A stretch of 64,000 nucleotides of DNA from Alphaproteobacteria bacterium (GTDB taxonomy: Bacteria > Pseudomonadota > Alphaproteobacteria > Rhizobiales > Xanthobacteraceae). Numbering within the stretch: position 1 is the first letter of the stretch; each line of letters opens with the position of its first letter. The DNA is taken from contig VBAH01000076.1 in assembly GCA_005884685.1 (NCBI GenBank), positions 1 through 64,000 on the forward strand. The letters are read 5' to 3'. This document shows positions 9,297 through 17,007 of the stretch, piece after piece. A program made the translations under genes and the position numbers. The notes under the pieces are model-generated. The model was not told where the DNA came from. It did not search any database and worked only from the letters and a program-made list of their open reading frames with translations.

Positions 9297-9794
9297 TCAG
9301 GCCGCTTCGGCCTGTTGGTTGACGAGGCTCTCGGCGAGCTCGGTGAGTGACTCGTCGGTTTCCTTCTCCTCTGTCAAAGTCTGGTCGAGGAGCTTGACGG
9401 CCTGGTTCAGCCCCAATTCCTGCGCCCAGGTCTTCAGCGTACCGTAGCGCGAAATCTCGTAATGCTCGACGGCCTGCGCGGCGGCGAGCAGCCCGGCATC
9501 GAGCGCCGGCGCTCCCTTGTACTCTTTCATGATCTCCTGACCTTCTTCGATCAGGCCCATGATCGCATCACAGGTCTTGCCCTTCGGGGTCTCGTCGATG
9601 ATCCGGAAGACCTGCTCCAGCCGCTCCACCTGGTCTTCGGTTTCCGCCTCGTGCTTTTCGAAGGCGGCACGCAACTCATCCGAATTCGCGGCCTTTGCCA
9701 TCTTCGGCAGCGCTGTAAGGATTTTCTTTTCCGCGAAGTAAATGTCCTTCAGCGTGTCGTGAAACAGATCCTGCAATGTCTTCTCTTTGGCCAT
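9297..9794 (-). CDS. DUF892 (YciE/YciF) ferritin-like protein
   Basis: A 165-aa four-helix-bundle protein, starting MAKEKTLQDLFHDTLKDIYF with CTGGAGG upstream of ATG 9794. FAEKKIL, EKHEAETEDQVERLE and AVEHYEISRYG match the YciF family, whose dimers have a ferritin-like helical core with acidic and His residues that may bind metal. In enterobacteria and alphaproteobacteria these genes respond to general stress. An EcfG-type promoter lies 38-62 bp upstream of the start, which supports that here. Confidence 0.88.
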   Translation of the reverse strand: MAKEKTLQDLFHDTLKDIYFAEKKILTALPKMAKAANSDELRAAFEKHEAETEDQVERLEQVFRIIDETPKGKTCDAIMGLIEEGQEIMKEYKGAPALDAGLLAAAQAVEHYEISRYGTLKTWAQELGLNQAVKLLDQTLTEEKETDESLTELAESLVNQQAEAA

Positions 9795-9831
9795 CGTGTC
9801 CTCCAGCAGTGTTGTCTTGATGATGGACGGC

Positions 9832-9856
9832 AACACATGCGGCAGCGGCTGGTTCC
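9832..9856 (-). promoter_or_regulatory. EcfG-type promoter for the DUF892 gene
   Basis: On the minus strand, GGAAC (9856-9852), a 16-nt spacer and TGTT (9835-9832) match the consensus except for T in place of the first C of CGTT. It points at the DUF892 start at 9794. Confidence 0.55.
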
Positions 9857-9860
9857 ACTT

Positions 9861-9886
9861 GGAACGTTACGGCGGCGATGCTCGTT
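9861..9886 (+). promoter_or_regulatory. EcfG-type promoter for the proline-rich protein gene
   Basis: GGAAC (9861-9865), a 17-nt spacer and CGTT (9883-9886) give a perfect match on the plus strand, 58 nt before the start at 9944. It is only 4 bp from the divergent site that serves DUF892. Confidence 0.65.
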
Positions 9887-9943
9887 TGAGGACTGTCAAA
9901 GGCCAAGTGCTCAATCGCGGGATTGCCGCGGCGGGAACGTGTG

Positions 9944-10693
9944 ATGACGCTGAACGCACCTTCGTTCTTTGCGGGCATCGGAACCGTGCTCGGATTGCTG
10001 GTCGTCGGCTTCGGCGGCGGCGTGATGATGTCCGGCGTCATCTCGGACAAGACGCCGCGCGAGCCGAACAGGATCGAAAAGCGTGCGGCAGAAACTGCGA
10101 AGGCGCCGGTCATCGAGACGAAGCCGGCGACGGCAGCCGTCCCGCCCGCGCCGCCGGTCGTCCCGCCTGCGCCGCCGGCCGCGGACCCGACGCCCACGCC
10201 TCAAATTCAACAAGCCGGTTCCCCGGCGCCTGCCCCCACGCAGCCGACCGAGCCGCAACCCGCGCCGCAGGTTCGCCATGTCGCTCTTCCGCCACCCCCG
10301 GCCGCTCAGGTCCAGGAGGTCAAGCCGGAACCGGAGCCCGCCGCGCCGTCGCGCATGAGCGTTCGCCAGGTGCCGCTCGGGCCGGAGCACCCGGTTGCCT
10401 TACCCATTCCGGCTCACGATGCGGCGGCCGCAAAGCATGAGGCGCGCAAGAGGGCACAGGAAGCCCAAAAACTCGAGAAGAAACGACAGCAGCAGGAGCG
10501 CAAGCTCGCGGAGCAGCGCCGGCGGCAGAGCATCAAGGAAGCTCAAGACGTGAAGGCGGCTGCCGAGCGGTCGAGGCCGCAAGCGGTCGACGACGATGAT
10601 GATGACCGCGACGAGCGCCCGACGTTCTTCCGGCGCGAACGCGAAGCGCCGTTCGGCCGGCCGTTCTTCCGCATGTTCGGCGATAATGACTGA
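9944..10693 (+). CDS. Proline-rich, membrane-anchored protein with a charged coiled-coil tail
   Basis: A 249-aa protein that begins MTLNAPSFFAGIGTVLGLLV, a single N-terminal span or uncleaved signal anchor. Residues ~45-130 are Pro/Ala-rich (PPAPPVVPPAPPAADPTPTP), likely an extended periplasmic spacer. The next part is strongly charged and helical (KHEARKRAQEAQKLEKKRQQ) and the C-terminus is acidic (DDDDDRDERP). No domain is recognised. The start is ATG 9944; GTG 9941 is also possible. The perfect EcfG-type promoter upstream suggests a general-stress envelope protein. Confidence 0.75.
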   Translation: MTLNAPSFFAGIGTVLGLLVVGFGGGVMMSGVISDKTPREPNRIEKRAAETAKAPVIETKPATAAVPPAPPVVPPAPPAADPTPTPQIQQAGSPAPAPTQPTEPQPAPQVRHVALPPPPAAQVQEVKPEPEPAAPSRMSVRQVPLGPEHPVALPIPAHDAAAAKHEARKRAQEAQKLEKKRQQQERKLAEQRRRQSIKEAQDVKAAAERSRPQAVDDDDDDRDERPTFFRREREAPFGRPFFRMFGDND

Positions 10694-10714
10694 CGACAAG
10701 CGTCTTGCGCGCCA

Positions 10715-11440
10715 TCAGTGCAGGATTGTCAGCAAGCGCTTGGCATCGAGCGGAGCTGCGCTCTTCTGATCGTTGTCGAAATAGACGTAGACGTCATGGC
10801 TTCGCCGGCGCCAGTGCTTGAGCTTACCCACCCATGACGTGAGCGCCGCGGCCGAGTAATGACCCTTGTAGCGGCCGCCCGGCCCGTGCCCGCGAACGTA
10901 TACAAAATCAGCGGTGCGCTTCCACGGCGCCGGCGCATCCGCATGATCCGAAATGCAAAGCGCGATATTGGCATCCGTCAACAGCCGAAAGACACGCGGG
11001 ATGTACCAGCTCGGATGACGGAATTCGAAAGCGTAACGCCGGCCCGGGTTCAGCATTTTAAGGAAGGACGCAAGCCGCTCGTCATTCATTTCAAATTGCG
11101 GCGGGAGCTGAAAGAGCACCGGCCCGGCCTTCGGTCCGAGCAGGGACAGCCGCTGTTCGAGCAGCTCCAGGCTGTTGTGGCAGCGCTCCGACAGCCGCTT
11201 CCAGTGCGTGATGAATTTCGAGGCTTTCCAGGCGAACACGAAATCCGGCGGCGTCTGCTCGCGCCACGCTTCGACGGCCTGCGGCGTCGGCGTGCGATAG
11301 AACACGCCATTGAGCTCGGTGGTATGGAATTGCGTCGCGTAATAGGCGAGTTGATCCTTCGCCTTCACATCCTTTGGAAAGAACGGGCCTTTCCACGACG
11401 CGTAATGCCATCCGGACGTGCCGACCAGGATCTCGGCCAT
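10715..11440 (-). CDS. DUF72 (YecE-like) domain protein
   Basis: A 241-aa protein with the DUF72 TIM-barrel hallmarks: MAEILVGTSGWHYASWKGPF, TELNGVFYRTPT, FVFAWKASKFITH, LFQLPPQFEMNDERL, YAFEFRHPSW and a terminal VYVYFDNDQ. The family's biochemical role is unsettled. ATG 11440 overlaps the stop of the upstream membrane protein gene by one base (TGATG), so translation is probably coupled. Confidence 0.9.
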   Translation of the reverse strand: MAEILVGTSGWHYASWKGPFFPKDVKAKDQLAYYATQFHTTELNGVFYRTPTPQAVEAWREQTPPDFVFAWKASKFITHWKRLSERCHNSLELLEQRLSLLGPKAGPVLFQLPPQFEMNDERLASFLKMLNPGRRYAFEFRHPSWYIPRVFRLLTDANIALCISDHADAPAPWKRTADFVYVRGHGPGGRYKGHYSAAALTSWVGKLKHWRRRSHDVYVYFDNDQKSAAPLDAKRLLTILH

Positions 11441-12015
11441 CAGCCAGCCATCCGGCGGCGCGCCGCTTCGGCTTTCGTTGCGCGCAAGCCGCGCCACAGT
11501 TCCTCGAGGTACGGCAACAGTTCGAGCAACAGCGCGGCGCCGAGCACGGCGAAGATGTAACGCAACGGCAGCGGCTCGCTCTTCCATTCGATCGCGAAAC
11601 GGGGAGCCTCGCTGCCGAACCCGAACAGCGCGATGAACTGGGGCCAATGCAATACCGCGACGAAGCTCCCGGCCATCAGCGGAATCATTTCAAGGAAGCT
11701 GTGCACGTGCTGCTCGAATGGTGAGACGTAGCGCTTGTCGATGGCGTAGCTCACATCCCACAGCGCGGTTGCCTCATGGGCAAGGAACGCGATGATCATG
11801 ACGGCAAACACCAGCGCATTGATCTCGAGGAACAGGCACATCAAGAGCGGGATCGCGATCTCGCCGAACATCACGAGATGCAGCAACGATTCCTTCGGCC
11901 CGGTGGTGCGCGCGATGTCGGTCGCGCGATGGCAGAGGTAATCGGCAAAGCCGGCGAGGAACCAGACCGGCATGATGAAATAGAGTAGCAGCGTCTGAGT
12001 CGGATCGGCGGTCAT
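11440..12015 (-). CDS. Conserved integral membrane protein of unknown function
   Basis: A 191-aa hydrophobic protein starting MTADPTQTLLLYFIMPVWFL at 12015. About five spans are visible: TLLLYFIMPVWFLAGFADYL, LLHLVMFGEIAIPLLMCLFL, NALVFAVMIIAFLAHEATAL, FLEMIPLMAGSFVAVLHW and YIFAVLGAALLLELLPYL. Histidines CHRATD, HEATALWD and EQHVHSF sit near membrane edges and could bind metal. Upstream in-frame codons to 12237 lack coding character. It is coupled to the DUF72 gene by TGATG. No family name is recognised. Confidence 0.8.
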   Translation of the reverse strand: MTADPTQTLLLYFIMPVWFLAGFADYLCHRATDIARTTGPKESLLHLVMFGEIAIPLLMCLFLEINALVFAVMIIAFLAHEATALWDVSYAIDKRYVSPFEQHVHSFLEMIPLMAGSFVAVLHWPQFIALFGFGSEAPRFAIEWKSEPLPLRYIFAVLGAALLLELLPYLEELWRGLRATKAEAARRRMAG

Positions 12016-12158
12016 GGGAGTTGGCGATTCATACCTGCGCGAATGCAGCGGCCAGACGAGACAAGCGGCGCGAGAACGCAAAGTTCCCGCATGGTCCTCA
12101 GGGAGAGCTTGCGCCCGGCCGTATTTGCTCCAATCTTCCGATCGCAACGGATTCGCCG

Positions 12159-13505
12159 ATGACCCGACGATCAGGCAGCGCCGACTTGCCGCTTCATGGC
12201 GGCCGTGTGCCCGCGTGGTTGGGCGCGCGCATGACAAGGCTCGGCGCGGTGATCAGCCAGGCAATCGTGCATCATTACGGCCGCGACGAGCTGCTCGCGC
12301 GCCTCGCGCACCCGTTCTGGTTCCAGTCCTTCGGCGCCGTAATGGGGATGGACTGGCATTCCTCCGGGATCACCACCAGCGTGCTCGGTGCGCTCAAGCG
12401 CGGGCTCAATCCGCTGCAGCGCGAACTCGGCCTCTCCGTGTGCGGCGGGCGCGGCAAACATTCGCGCAAGACTCCGCAGGAGCTGATCGCTGTCGGCGAA
12501 CGCGCGGGCATCGACGGCGCCGCGCTCGCGACCGCAAGCCGGCTGATCGCCAAGGTCGACAGCGCTGCGGTGCAGGATGGCTTCGACCTCTATCTGCACG
12601 GCTTCATCGTGGCCGACGATGGCAAGTGGGTCGTGGTGCAGCAGGGCATGAATGGCGATGCCCGGCAGGCGCGGCGCTATCACTGGCTGTCGGCGGGCCT
12701 CACCAGTTTCCTCGACGAGCCGCACAGTGCGATCGACGGACCCTCGCAGGGCACGATCGTCAACCTCACCGACCGGCGGGCCGAAAAATCGCGCAGCGCG
12801 CAGCTCGACCTGCTCGACCGCCTGGGACCGGACGGCATCACGCGCGAACTCGCGCGCATCGAGGCGCCGCAGCCGCCGCAGTTGCCGCTGCAGCCGCTGC
12901 AGCCGCTGCAGCCGCTGCTGCCGCAGTTGCCGCAGTTGCCGCTGCTGCCGCAATCGCTGCAGTTGCCGCAGCCGCAATCGCCGCAGCCGCTGCTGCCTCA
13001 TCTGGTCATGCCGGCGCATCACGACGTGCGCGCCACCGACGTGAACCTGCGCCGGCTGCGCGGAAATCTCGCGGCCGCCGCCGACCGCGGCCCGTCCGAC
13101 TTCTCCGAACTGCTGCTGACACCGGGCGTCGGAGCCCGCACAGTGCGTGCCCTCGCGCTGGTCGCCGAGGTGGTGCACGGCGCGCCCTGCCGCTTCGCCG
13201 ATCCGGCGCGCTTCTCGCTCGCCCATGGCGGCAAGGACCGTCACCCGTTCCCCGTGCCGCTGAAGGTCTACGACGAAACCATCGGCGTGCTCAAATCCGC
13301 GGTGCGCAAGGCGAGGCTCGGGGAGCGCGAAGAGCTCGATACGATCAAACGGCTCGACGATCAGGCACGCCGGCTGGAGCAGTTCGCCAAGGGGCCTTCG
13401 GTGGAGCAACTGATCGCGCAGGAACGCGAGCGCTCGCATCTCTATGGCGGCCGCAGCGTGTTCGGCGACGAGCCGCCGCCGCAGCGCGTCGCCGAGCCCC
13501 GCTAG
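12159..13505 (+). CDS. DUF763 protein with helix-hairpin-helix motif and a Pro/Leu/Gln repeat insert
   Basis: A 448-aa protein opening MTRRSGSADLPLHGGRVPAW, the DUF763 signature. The catalytic function of the family is unknown. The C-terminal half has LLLTPGVGARTVRALALVAE, a helix-hairpin-helix of the DNA-repair type, so nucleic-acid contact is likely. Residues ~240-285 are a low-complexity PQLPLQPLQP run that separates the N-terminal conserved core from the HhH part and is not expected in the family. ATG 12159 is chosen because the signature starts right there; the open frame upstream to 12021 looks non-coding. Confidence 0.87.
   Translation: MTRRSGSADLPLHGGRVPAWLGARMTRLGAVISQAIVHHYGRDELLARLAHPFWFQSFGAVMGMDWHSSGITTSVLGALKRGLNPLQRELGLSVCGGRGKHSRKTPQELIAVGERAGIDGAALATASRLIAKVDSAAVQDGFDLYLHGFIVADDGKWVVVQQGMNGDARQARRYHWLSAGLTSFLDEPHSAIDGPSQGTIVNLTDRRAEKSRSAQLDLLDRLGPDGITRELARIEAPQPPQLPLQPLQPLQPLLPQLPQLPLLPQSLQLPQPQSPQPLLPHLVMPAHHDVRATDVNLRRLRGNLAAAADRGPSDFSELLLTPGVGARTVRALALVAEVVHGAPCRFADPARFSLAHGGKDRHPFPVPLKVYDETIGVLKSAVRKARLGEREELDTIKRLDDQARRLEQFAKGPSVEQLIAQERERSHLYGGRSVFGDEPPPQRVAEPR
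12870..13000 (+). repeat. Short degenerate CCGCTGCAG / CCGCAGTTG repeats inside the DUF763 gene
   Basis: About 130 bp of 6- and 9-bp units encoding PQ, PL and LQ pairs (PLQPLQPLQPLLPQLPQLPL). The frame stays open, so it reads as an in-frame low-complexity linker that could vary in length by replication slippage. Confidence 0.85.
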
Positions 13506-13510
13506 CGCGC

Positions 13511-13536
13511 GGAACCTTGGTGTTGCCGCGCCCGTT
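13511..13536 (+). promoter_or_regulatory. EcfG-type promoter just before the cupin gene
   Basis: GGAAC (13511-13515), a 17-nt spacer and CGTT (13533-13536) match the consensus fully. The proposed start codon is only 10 nt further on (13547), which would give an almost leaderless transcript. Confidence 0.45.
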
Positions 13537-13546
13537 ATCCCGCGCG

Positions 13547-14170
13547 ATGAGCCTCATTGAAGACATCAAGAAACTTGCCGAGAACGTCACCGGCTGGCGC
13601 CGGCCGGACCGCCGCCATCTCGACGCTGCGGTCCGCCCGCGCAAGCCGAACGTGTTCAGGTTCAAGCCCGACGGGCTCGTCCCCAATCATCCGCGCTGGC
13701 CGCTCGTGCACTATCGTGGCCCGGTGCGTCTCATCGGGCCGCTCGATCCGGCTGCGATCTTCGAGGACCTGTTCGCGCGCAACGGCTGGTCCGGCTCGTG
13801 GCGCAACGGGGTCTACGACTACCTGCATTATCACTCGCGCATCCATGAAGTGATGGGTGTCGCGCGCGGCACCGCCGTGGTGCAGTTCGGCGGCACGCAT
13901 GGGCGCAGGCTGCGCGTCAAGGCAGGCGATGTGGTCATTCTTCCGGCGGGTACCGGGCATCAGTGCTTCTCGGCGTCGCAGGATTTTCTGGTCGTCGGCG
14001 CCTATCCGGCGCGCGGCACCTATGACGTGTGCGAGCCGACGCCGGAGGCCTGCGAGCGCGCGCTCAAGACCGTGCCCAAGGTCCCGCCGCCCGCGAAAGA
14101 CCCGGTCTACGGCAAGAACGGGCCGTTGCTGCGGGTGTGGAAGCGCACGGGGAGGGCGCGGCGCGCCTGA
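13547..14170 (+). CDS. YjlB-like cupin protein
   Basis: A 207-aa protein with a cupin barrel. First motif: YDYLHYHSRIHEVMGVARG (two His and a Glu as likely metal ligands). Second motif: VKAGDVVILPAGTGHQCFSA. The overall form (MSLIEDIKKLAENVTGW start, short Pro-rich tail) matches the YjlB group, whose substrate is not established. ATG 13547 has no good Shine-Dalgarno sequence, which fits the near-leaderless reading given under the promoter at 13511. Confidence 0.85.
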   Translation: MSLIEDIKKLAENVTGWRRPDRRHLDAAVRPRKPNVFRFKPDGLVPNHPRWPLVHYRGPVRLIGPLDPAAIFEDLFARNGWSGSWRNGVYDYLHYHSRIHEVMGVARGTAVVQFGGTHGRRLRVKAGDVVILPAGTGHQCFSASQDFLVVGAYPARGTYDVCEPTPEACERALKTVPKVPPPAKDPVYGKNGPLLRVWKRTGRARRA

Positions 14171-14208
14171 GGGTGGAATGCCGGCAGATCGCGCTTGCCT
14201 CCGGCCTG

Positions 14209-14907
14209 TCAGCTCTGGGTTCGGCAGGCGTCTGCATCAGCATCGTTGCCGAGAATCGAAATGAAACGCGCAACCGTCAGGCCGGCCAGATCGTCCAGAC
14301 AACAGAACGCCAGCGGTGAATTCCTCACGACGGGACCGACCGCGATCGCGGCGATACCGGCGGCCGCGGCTGCCTGCAAACCGTAGGCTGAATCCTCCAC
14401 GACCACGCAGCGCGCGGGCGGGCAGCCCAGGCGCCGCGAAATCTCCTGCAGCTGCGCGGCAGCCGGCTTTGCCGGGCCGACAAAATGGCCGTCGCTCACC
14501 ACATCGAATGCCGCGGTCAACCCGGCCAGCCGAAGCAGGAAATCCGCGTTGCGGCTGGCCGAGGCGACGGCAAGCTTGAATCCGCGCTCGCGCAAGCCCG
14601 CCAGTAACGAGGCAACACCATCGATCGCGATGGTCCCTCCGGCGCGGCGAACCGCCTGCAAGTAGAGCTCATTCTTGCGATCGAGCAGTTGCGCACGCTG
14701 GTTTGCGCTCAGAGCGGCGCCGTTTGCAATCAGGTCCAGGCACTTGTCGCGCGCCAGGCCGCGCAGGCCTTTCGCCGCAACGGCGTCGAGCTCGACTCCG
14801 ATCTCCCGGCCGATCCGCACCCAGGCGGCCTCGTGGAACTCCGCCGTGCGAACCAGCACGCCATCCAGATCGAAGATGACGGCCTGGCAAGCAAGCTGGC
14901 TGCTCAT
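14209..14907 (-). CDS. HAD-IA hydrolase, beta-phosphoglucomutase-like
   Basis: A 232-aa HAD protein. Motif I DLDGVLVRT supplies the nucleophile Asp and has the second Asp required for phosphoryl transfer. The cap has FHEAAWVRIGREIG. Motif II is VASASRN, the Lys is in GPAKPAAAQ, and motif IV is VVEDSAYGLQAA. The SASxN and EDSxxG wording fits beta-phosphoglucomutases, which isomerise beta-glucose-1-phosphate to glucose-6-phosphate. This is the usual partner of inverting GH65 disaccharide phosphorylases, and such a gene lies at 20691-22994. A simple sugar phosphatase is the alternative. Confidence 0.85.
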   Translation of the reverse strand: MSSQLACQAVIFDLDGVLVRTAEFHEAAWVRIGREIGVELDAVAAKGLRGLARDKCLDLIANGAALSANQRAQLLDRKNELYLQAVRRAGGTIAIDGVASLLAGLRERGFKLAVASASRNADFLLRLAGLTAAFDVVSDGHFVGPAKPAAAQLQEISRRLGCPPARCVVVEDSAYGLQAAAAAGIAAIAVGPVVRNSPLAFCCLDDLAGLTVARFISILGNDADADACRTQS

Positions 14908-15113
14908 CGTGGTCCACGATTTGGCTGAAACACGGAAACGATGCTACACAGGTACTTAAGGTTGCGCAATGAATGTGCGACGGAGCGGCGGGCAGCGCTT
15001 CGACGGCGCCGGTTGCGCGCCATGGAGAGAGCGAAACATGCCGCCGGCGCGGTTGAATATCCGGCGGAGTTTGCGTACTGGGACGGCTCACGCCCACTTC
15101 GGAGTCCCCCAGC

Positions 15114-15245
15114 ATGGCCAAAATCGTTCGACTGACCAAGTCCGGCAGCAAGAAGACGTCGATCGGCCGCTCGCGCAATTCGCGGCCGCTGAGCAAGCAC
15201 GCGAAACGGAACTACAAAAAATACCGCGGCCAGGGAACGCCGTGA
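15114..15245 (+). CDS. 43-aa highly basic conserved-type small protein
   Basis: MAKIVRLTKSGSKKTSIGRS is followed by a basic tail ending AKRNYKKYRGQGTP. It has 14 Lys/Arg and no acidic residue. GGAG lies about 10 nt before the ATG. Tiny proteins with IxRLTxxG...SIG...KRxYKKYRGQG are, as I recall, widespread in proteobacteria. The charge pattern resembles small ribosomal or RNA-binding proteins, but no function is assigned. A 15-bp near-perfect tandem repeat of ACGCCGTGACGCTGA spans its stop codon (15237-15264). Confidence 0.65.
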   Translation: MAKIVRLTKSGSKKTSIGRSRNSRPLSKHAKRNYKKYRGQGTP

Positions 15246-15284
15246 CGCTGAACGCCGTGACGCTCGCGTCCGGGGGTTCCGCAA

Positions 15285-16664
15285 TCAGGGCATCCGCGCC
15301 GTCTGATATGGCGTTGCCCGCAAGGCCGTTTCGAACCGATCGAGCGTCGTGTCGATGTCCTGGTCGGAGTGCACCGCCGACAACGTGATCGGCTCGGGAC
15401 AGGGGCCGAGCGGGAGCAGGAATCCGAACAGGCCCAGCGTGTCATGGAGCTTGCGGTAAAGGCTCACGTGGTAATCGCGATTCCAGCGCGCAACGACCTC
15501 CCTGAAATTGCGCGGGCGCTGCTCGCTCCCGATATGCACGCCAATCCGGCCGCCGAAGCCCTCGACATAGGCGGGCACGCCATGGCGCTGGAGCAGGGCG
15601 CGGCATGCGGCGACAACGCGGTCGTTCGCCACGGCCAGCCGGTGCCACGCGCCGCTCGATTCCATTGCGTCGAGCGCCGCAAGAGCGCCCGAGACGGCAA
15701 GCTGGCGGCCGGTATTGGTGCCCGCCATTTCGACGCTCCCGACCGGACTCAACGCATCCATGTAGGCCGCTTTGCCGCACACGGCGGCGACCGGAATTCC
15801 GCACCCCATCGCCTTGCCGAAGCAGGCGAGGTCCGGCACGACGCCGAACTTGCCCTGCGCACCGCCGCCGCCGAGCCGAAAGCCGGTCAGGATCTCGTCG
15901 AAGATCAGCAGGCTGCCGGCCTGCGAAGCCATGGACCGAACGGCCTGCAGGTATCCGGGCTCCGGAGCGATGCAACCGACGTTCAAGGCAACCGGCTCCA
16001 TGATCACGGCCGCGATGTCATGGCCGTATTTTGCGAATGCTCGCTCCAGCACGTCGAGATCGTTGAACGGCGCGATCAGGAGCAAGGGCGCCAGGGCATC
16101 GACCGGAAGACCTGCGGATCCCGGCACCGGGTCGATCAAGCCATCGTCATTGATCTCGCCCAGCAATTTGGCGCCGTCGACGCCGAACAACAGGTAATCG
16201 TTCAATCCGTGGAAGTGGCCTTCGAATTTCAGGATCAGCCTGCGGCCTGTCACCGCGCGGGCAATGCGCACGGCGTGCAGCGTTGCCTCCGTGCCCGAGT
16301 TGGCGAGCCGCATCCGCTCGGCGCATGGGACGAGCTCTGCCATGCGCCGCGCCAACATGCCGGTGCGCGGGCTCTCATACATGTAGCCGAGGCCGAAGCG
16401 CATCGCCTCCATGACGGCGTCGTGGATCGCCGCCGGGCGATGCCCGAGAATGAGCGATCCCCAGCCCATCACCCAGTCGATCCGTTCGCGTCCTGCGACG
16501 TCCCAGACCCTGCAGCCATCGGCATGGCTGATCACCGTCCGCCCCGTTACCTGAAAGTTATTCCAAGAGGATACGACCGCGCCGACCAGGTGGGCTTGTG
16601 CCGCGGCTTCAGCCTGGCGCAGCCTTGCCTCATCCCACTTCGCTGACTCGAGCGCCGGCTCCAT
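15285..16664 (-). CDS. Class III aminotransferase, glutamate-1-semialdehyde aminomutase-like
   Basis: A 459-aa PLP enzyme of the GSA-2,1-aminomutase subgroup. SGTEATLHAVRIAR is the cofactor phosphate loop, FEGHFHGLND is the GSA-type motif, LLIFDEILTGFRLG binds the PLP ring, and the Schiff-base Lys is in LACFGKAMGCGIP (about residue 283). ATG 16664 has GGCGGAG 8 nt upstream; an in-frame GTG three codons earlier is less well placed. GSA-like aminotransferases outside haem synthesis often act in natural-product pathways (aminosugars, amino acids). Its location beside the accessory cluster favours that over hemL, which lacks such neighbours. Confidence 0.85.
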   Translation of the reverse strand: MEPALESAKWDEARLRQAEAAAQAHLVGAVVSSWNNFQVTGRTVISHADGCRVWDVAGRERIDWVMGWGSLILGHRPAAIHDAVMEAMRFGLGYMYESPRTGMLARRMAELVPCAERMRLANSGTEATLHAVRIARAVTGRRLILKFEGHFHGLNDYLLFGVDGAKLLGEINDDGLIDPVPGSAGLPVDALAPLLLIAPFNDLDVLERAFAKYGHDIAAVIMEPVALNVGCIAPEPGYLQAVRSMASQAGSLLIFDEILTGFRLGGGGAQGKFGVVPDLACFGKAMGCGIPVAAVCGKAAYMDALSPVGSVEMAGTNTGRQLAVSGALAALDAMESSGAWHRLAVANDRVVAACRALLQRHGVPAYVEGFGGRIGVHIGSEQRPRNFREVVARWNRDYHVSLYRKLHDTLGLFGFLLPLGPCPEPITLSAVHSDQDIDTTLDRFETALRATPYQTARMP

Positions 16665-17007
16665 CAGGGTCACTCCGCCCCTTCGATTGTGGAAGAAATC
16701 GATTTCGAGGCCGCGGTATCGGCGGGGCCCCGCCCGCGCCTACTCTACGGTTGCAACGGCATTTTGCAATCTTTGCTGGTCCGGCGCCATCGAGCCAGCG
16801 GTATCACACGCGGTCTTTCACGGGCAATCGCACCGCATGCGCGCGTTCGCGTCCGGGCAAGCGCGCGCCGGCGCGGCGTTGCGCGGGATTATGCGGACCC
16901 GCTATAACTTCATTCCGACTGCCTGGATGAATCGGTGCTGCCGGCGCGATTGCGGCTCGCATGTGCACCCTGCGTCGTCGGGTGCTCTCCTTCTGGACGA
17001 AGCGAAA
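16665..17007. other. 343-bp divergent intergenic region
   Basis: It separates the minus-strand aminotransferase from the plus-strand TGT-like gene and must hold both promoters, but no convincing -35/-10 pair or operator was found. Open frames crossing it (for example from 16687) have no recognisable protein similarity. Confidence 0.4.

Noticed and set aside
12014-14170. Plus-strand open frame of 718 codons
   Set aside because: Only its last 207 codons (from 13547) are real (cupin). The first part is an out-of-frame shadow of DUF763.
15285-16664. hemL (haem pathway GSA aminomutase)
   Set aside because: Motifs fit the family, but alphaproteobacteria normally make 5-aminolevulinate by HemA (Shemin pathway), and the context is an accessory cluster.
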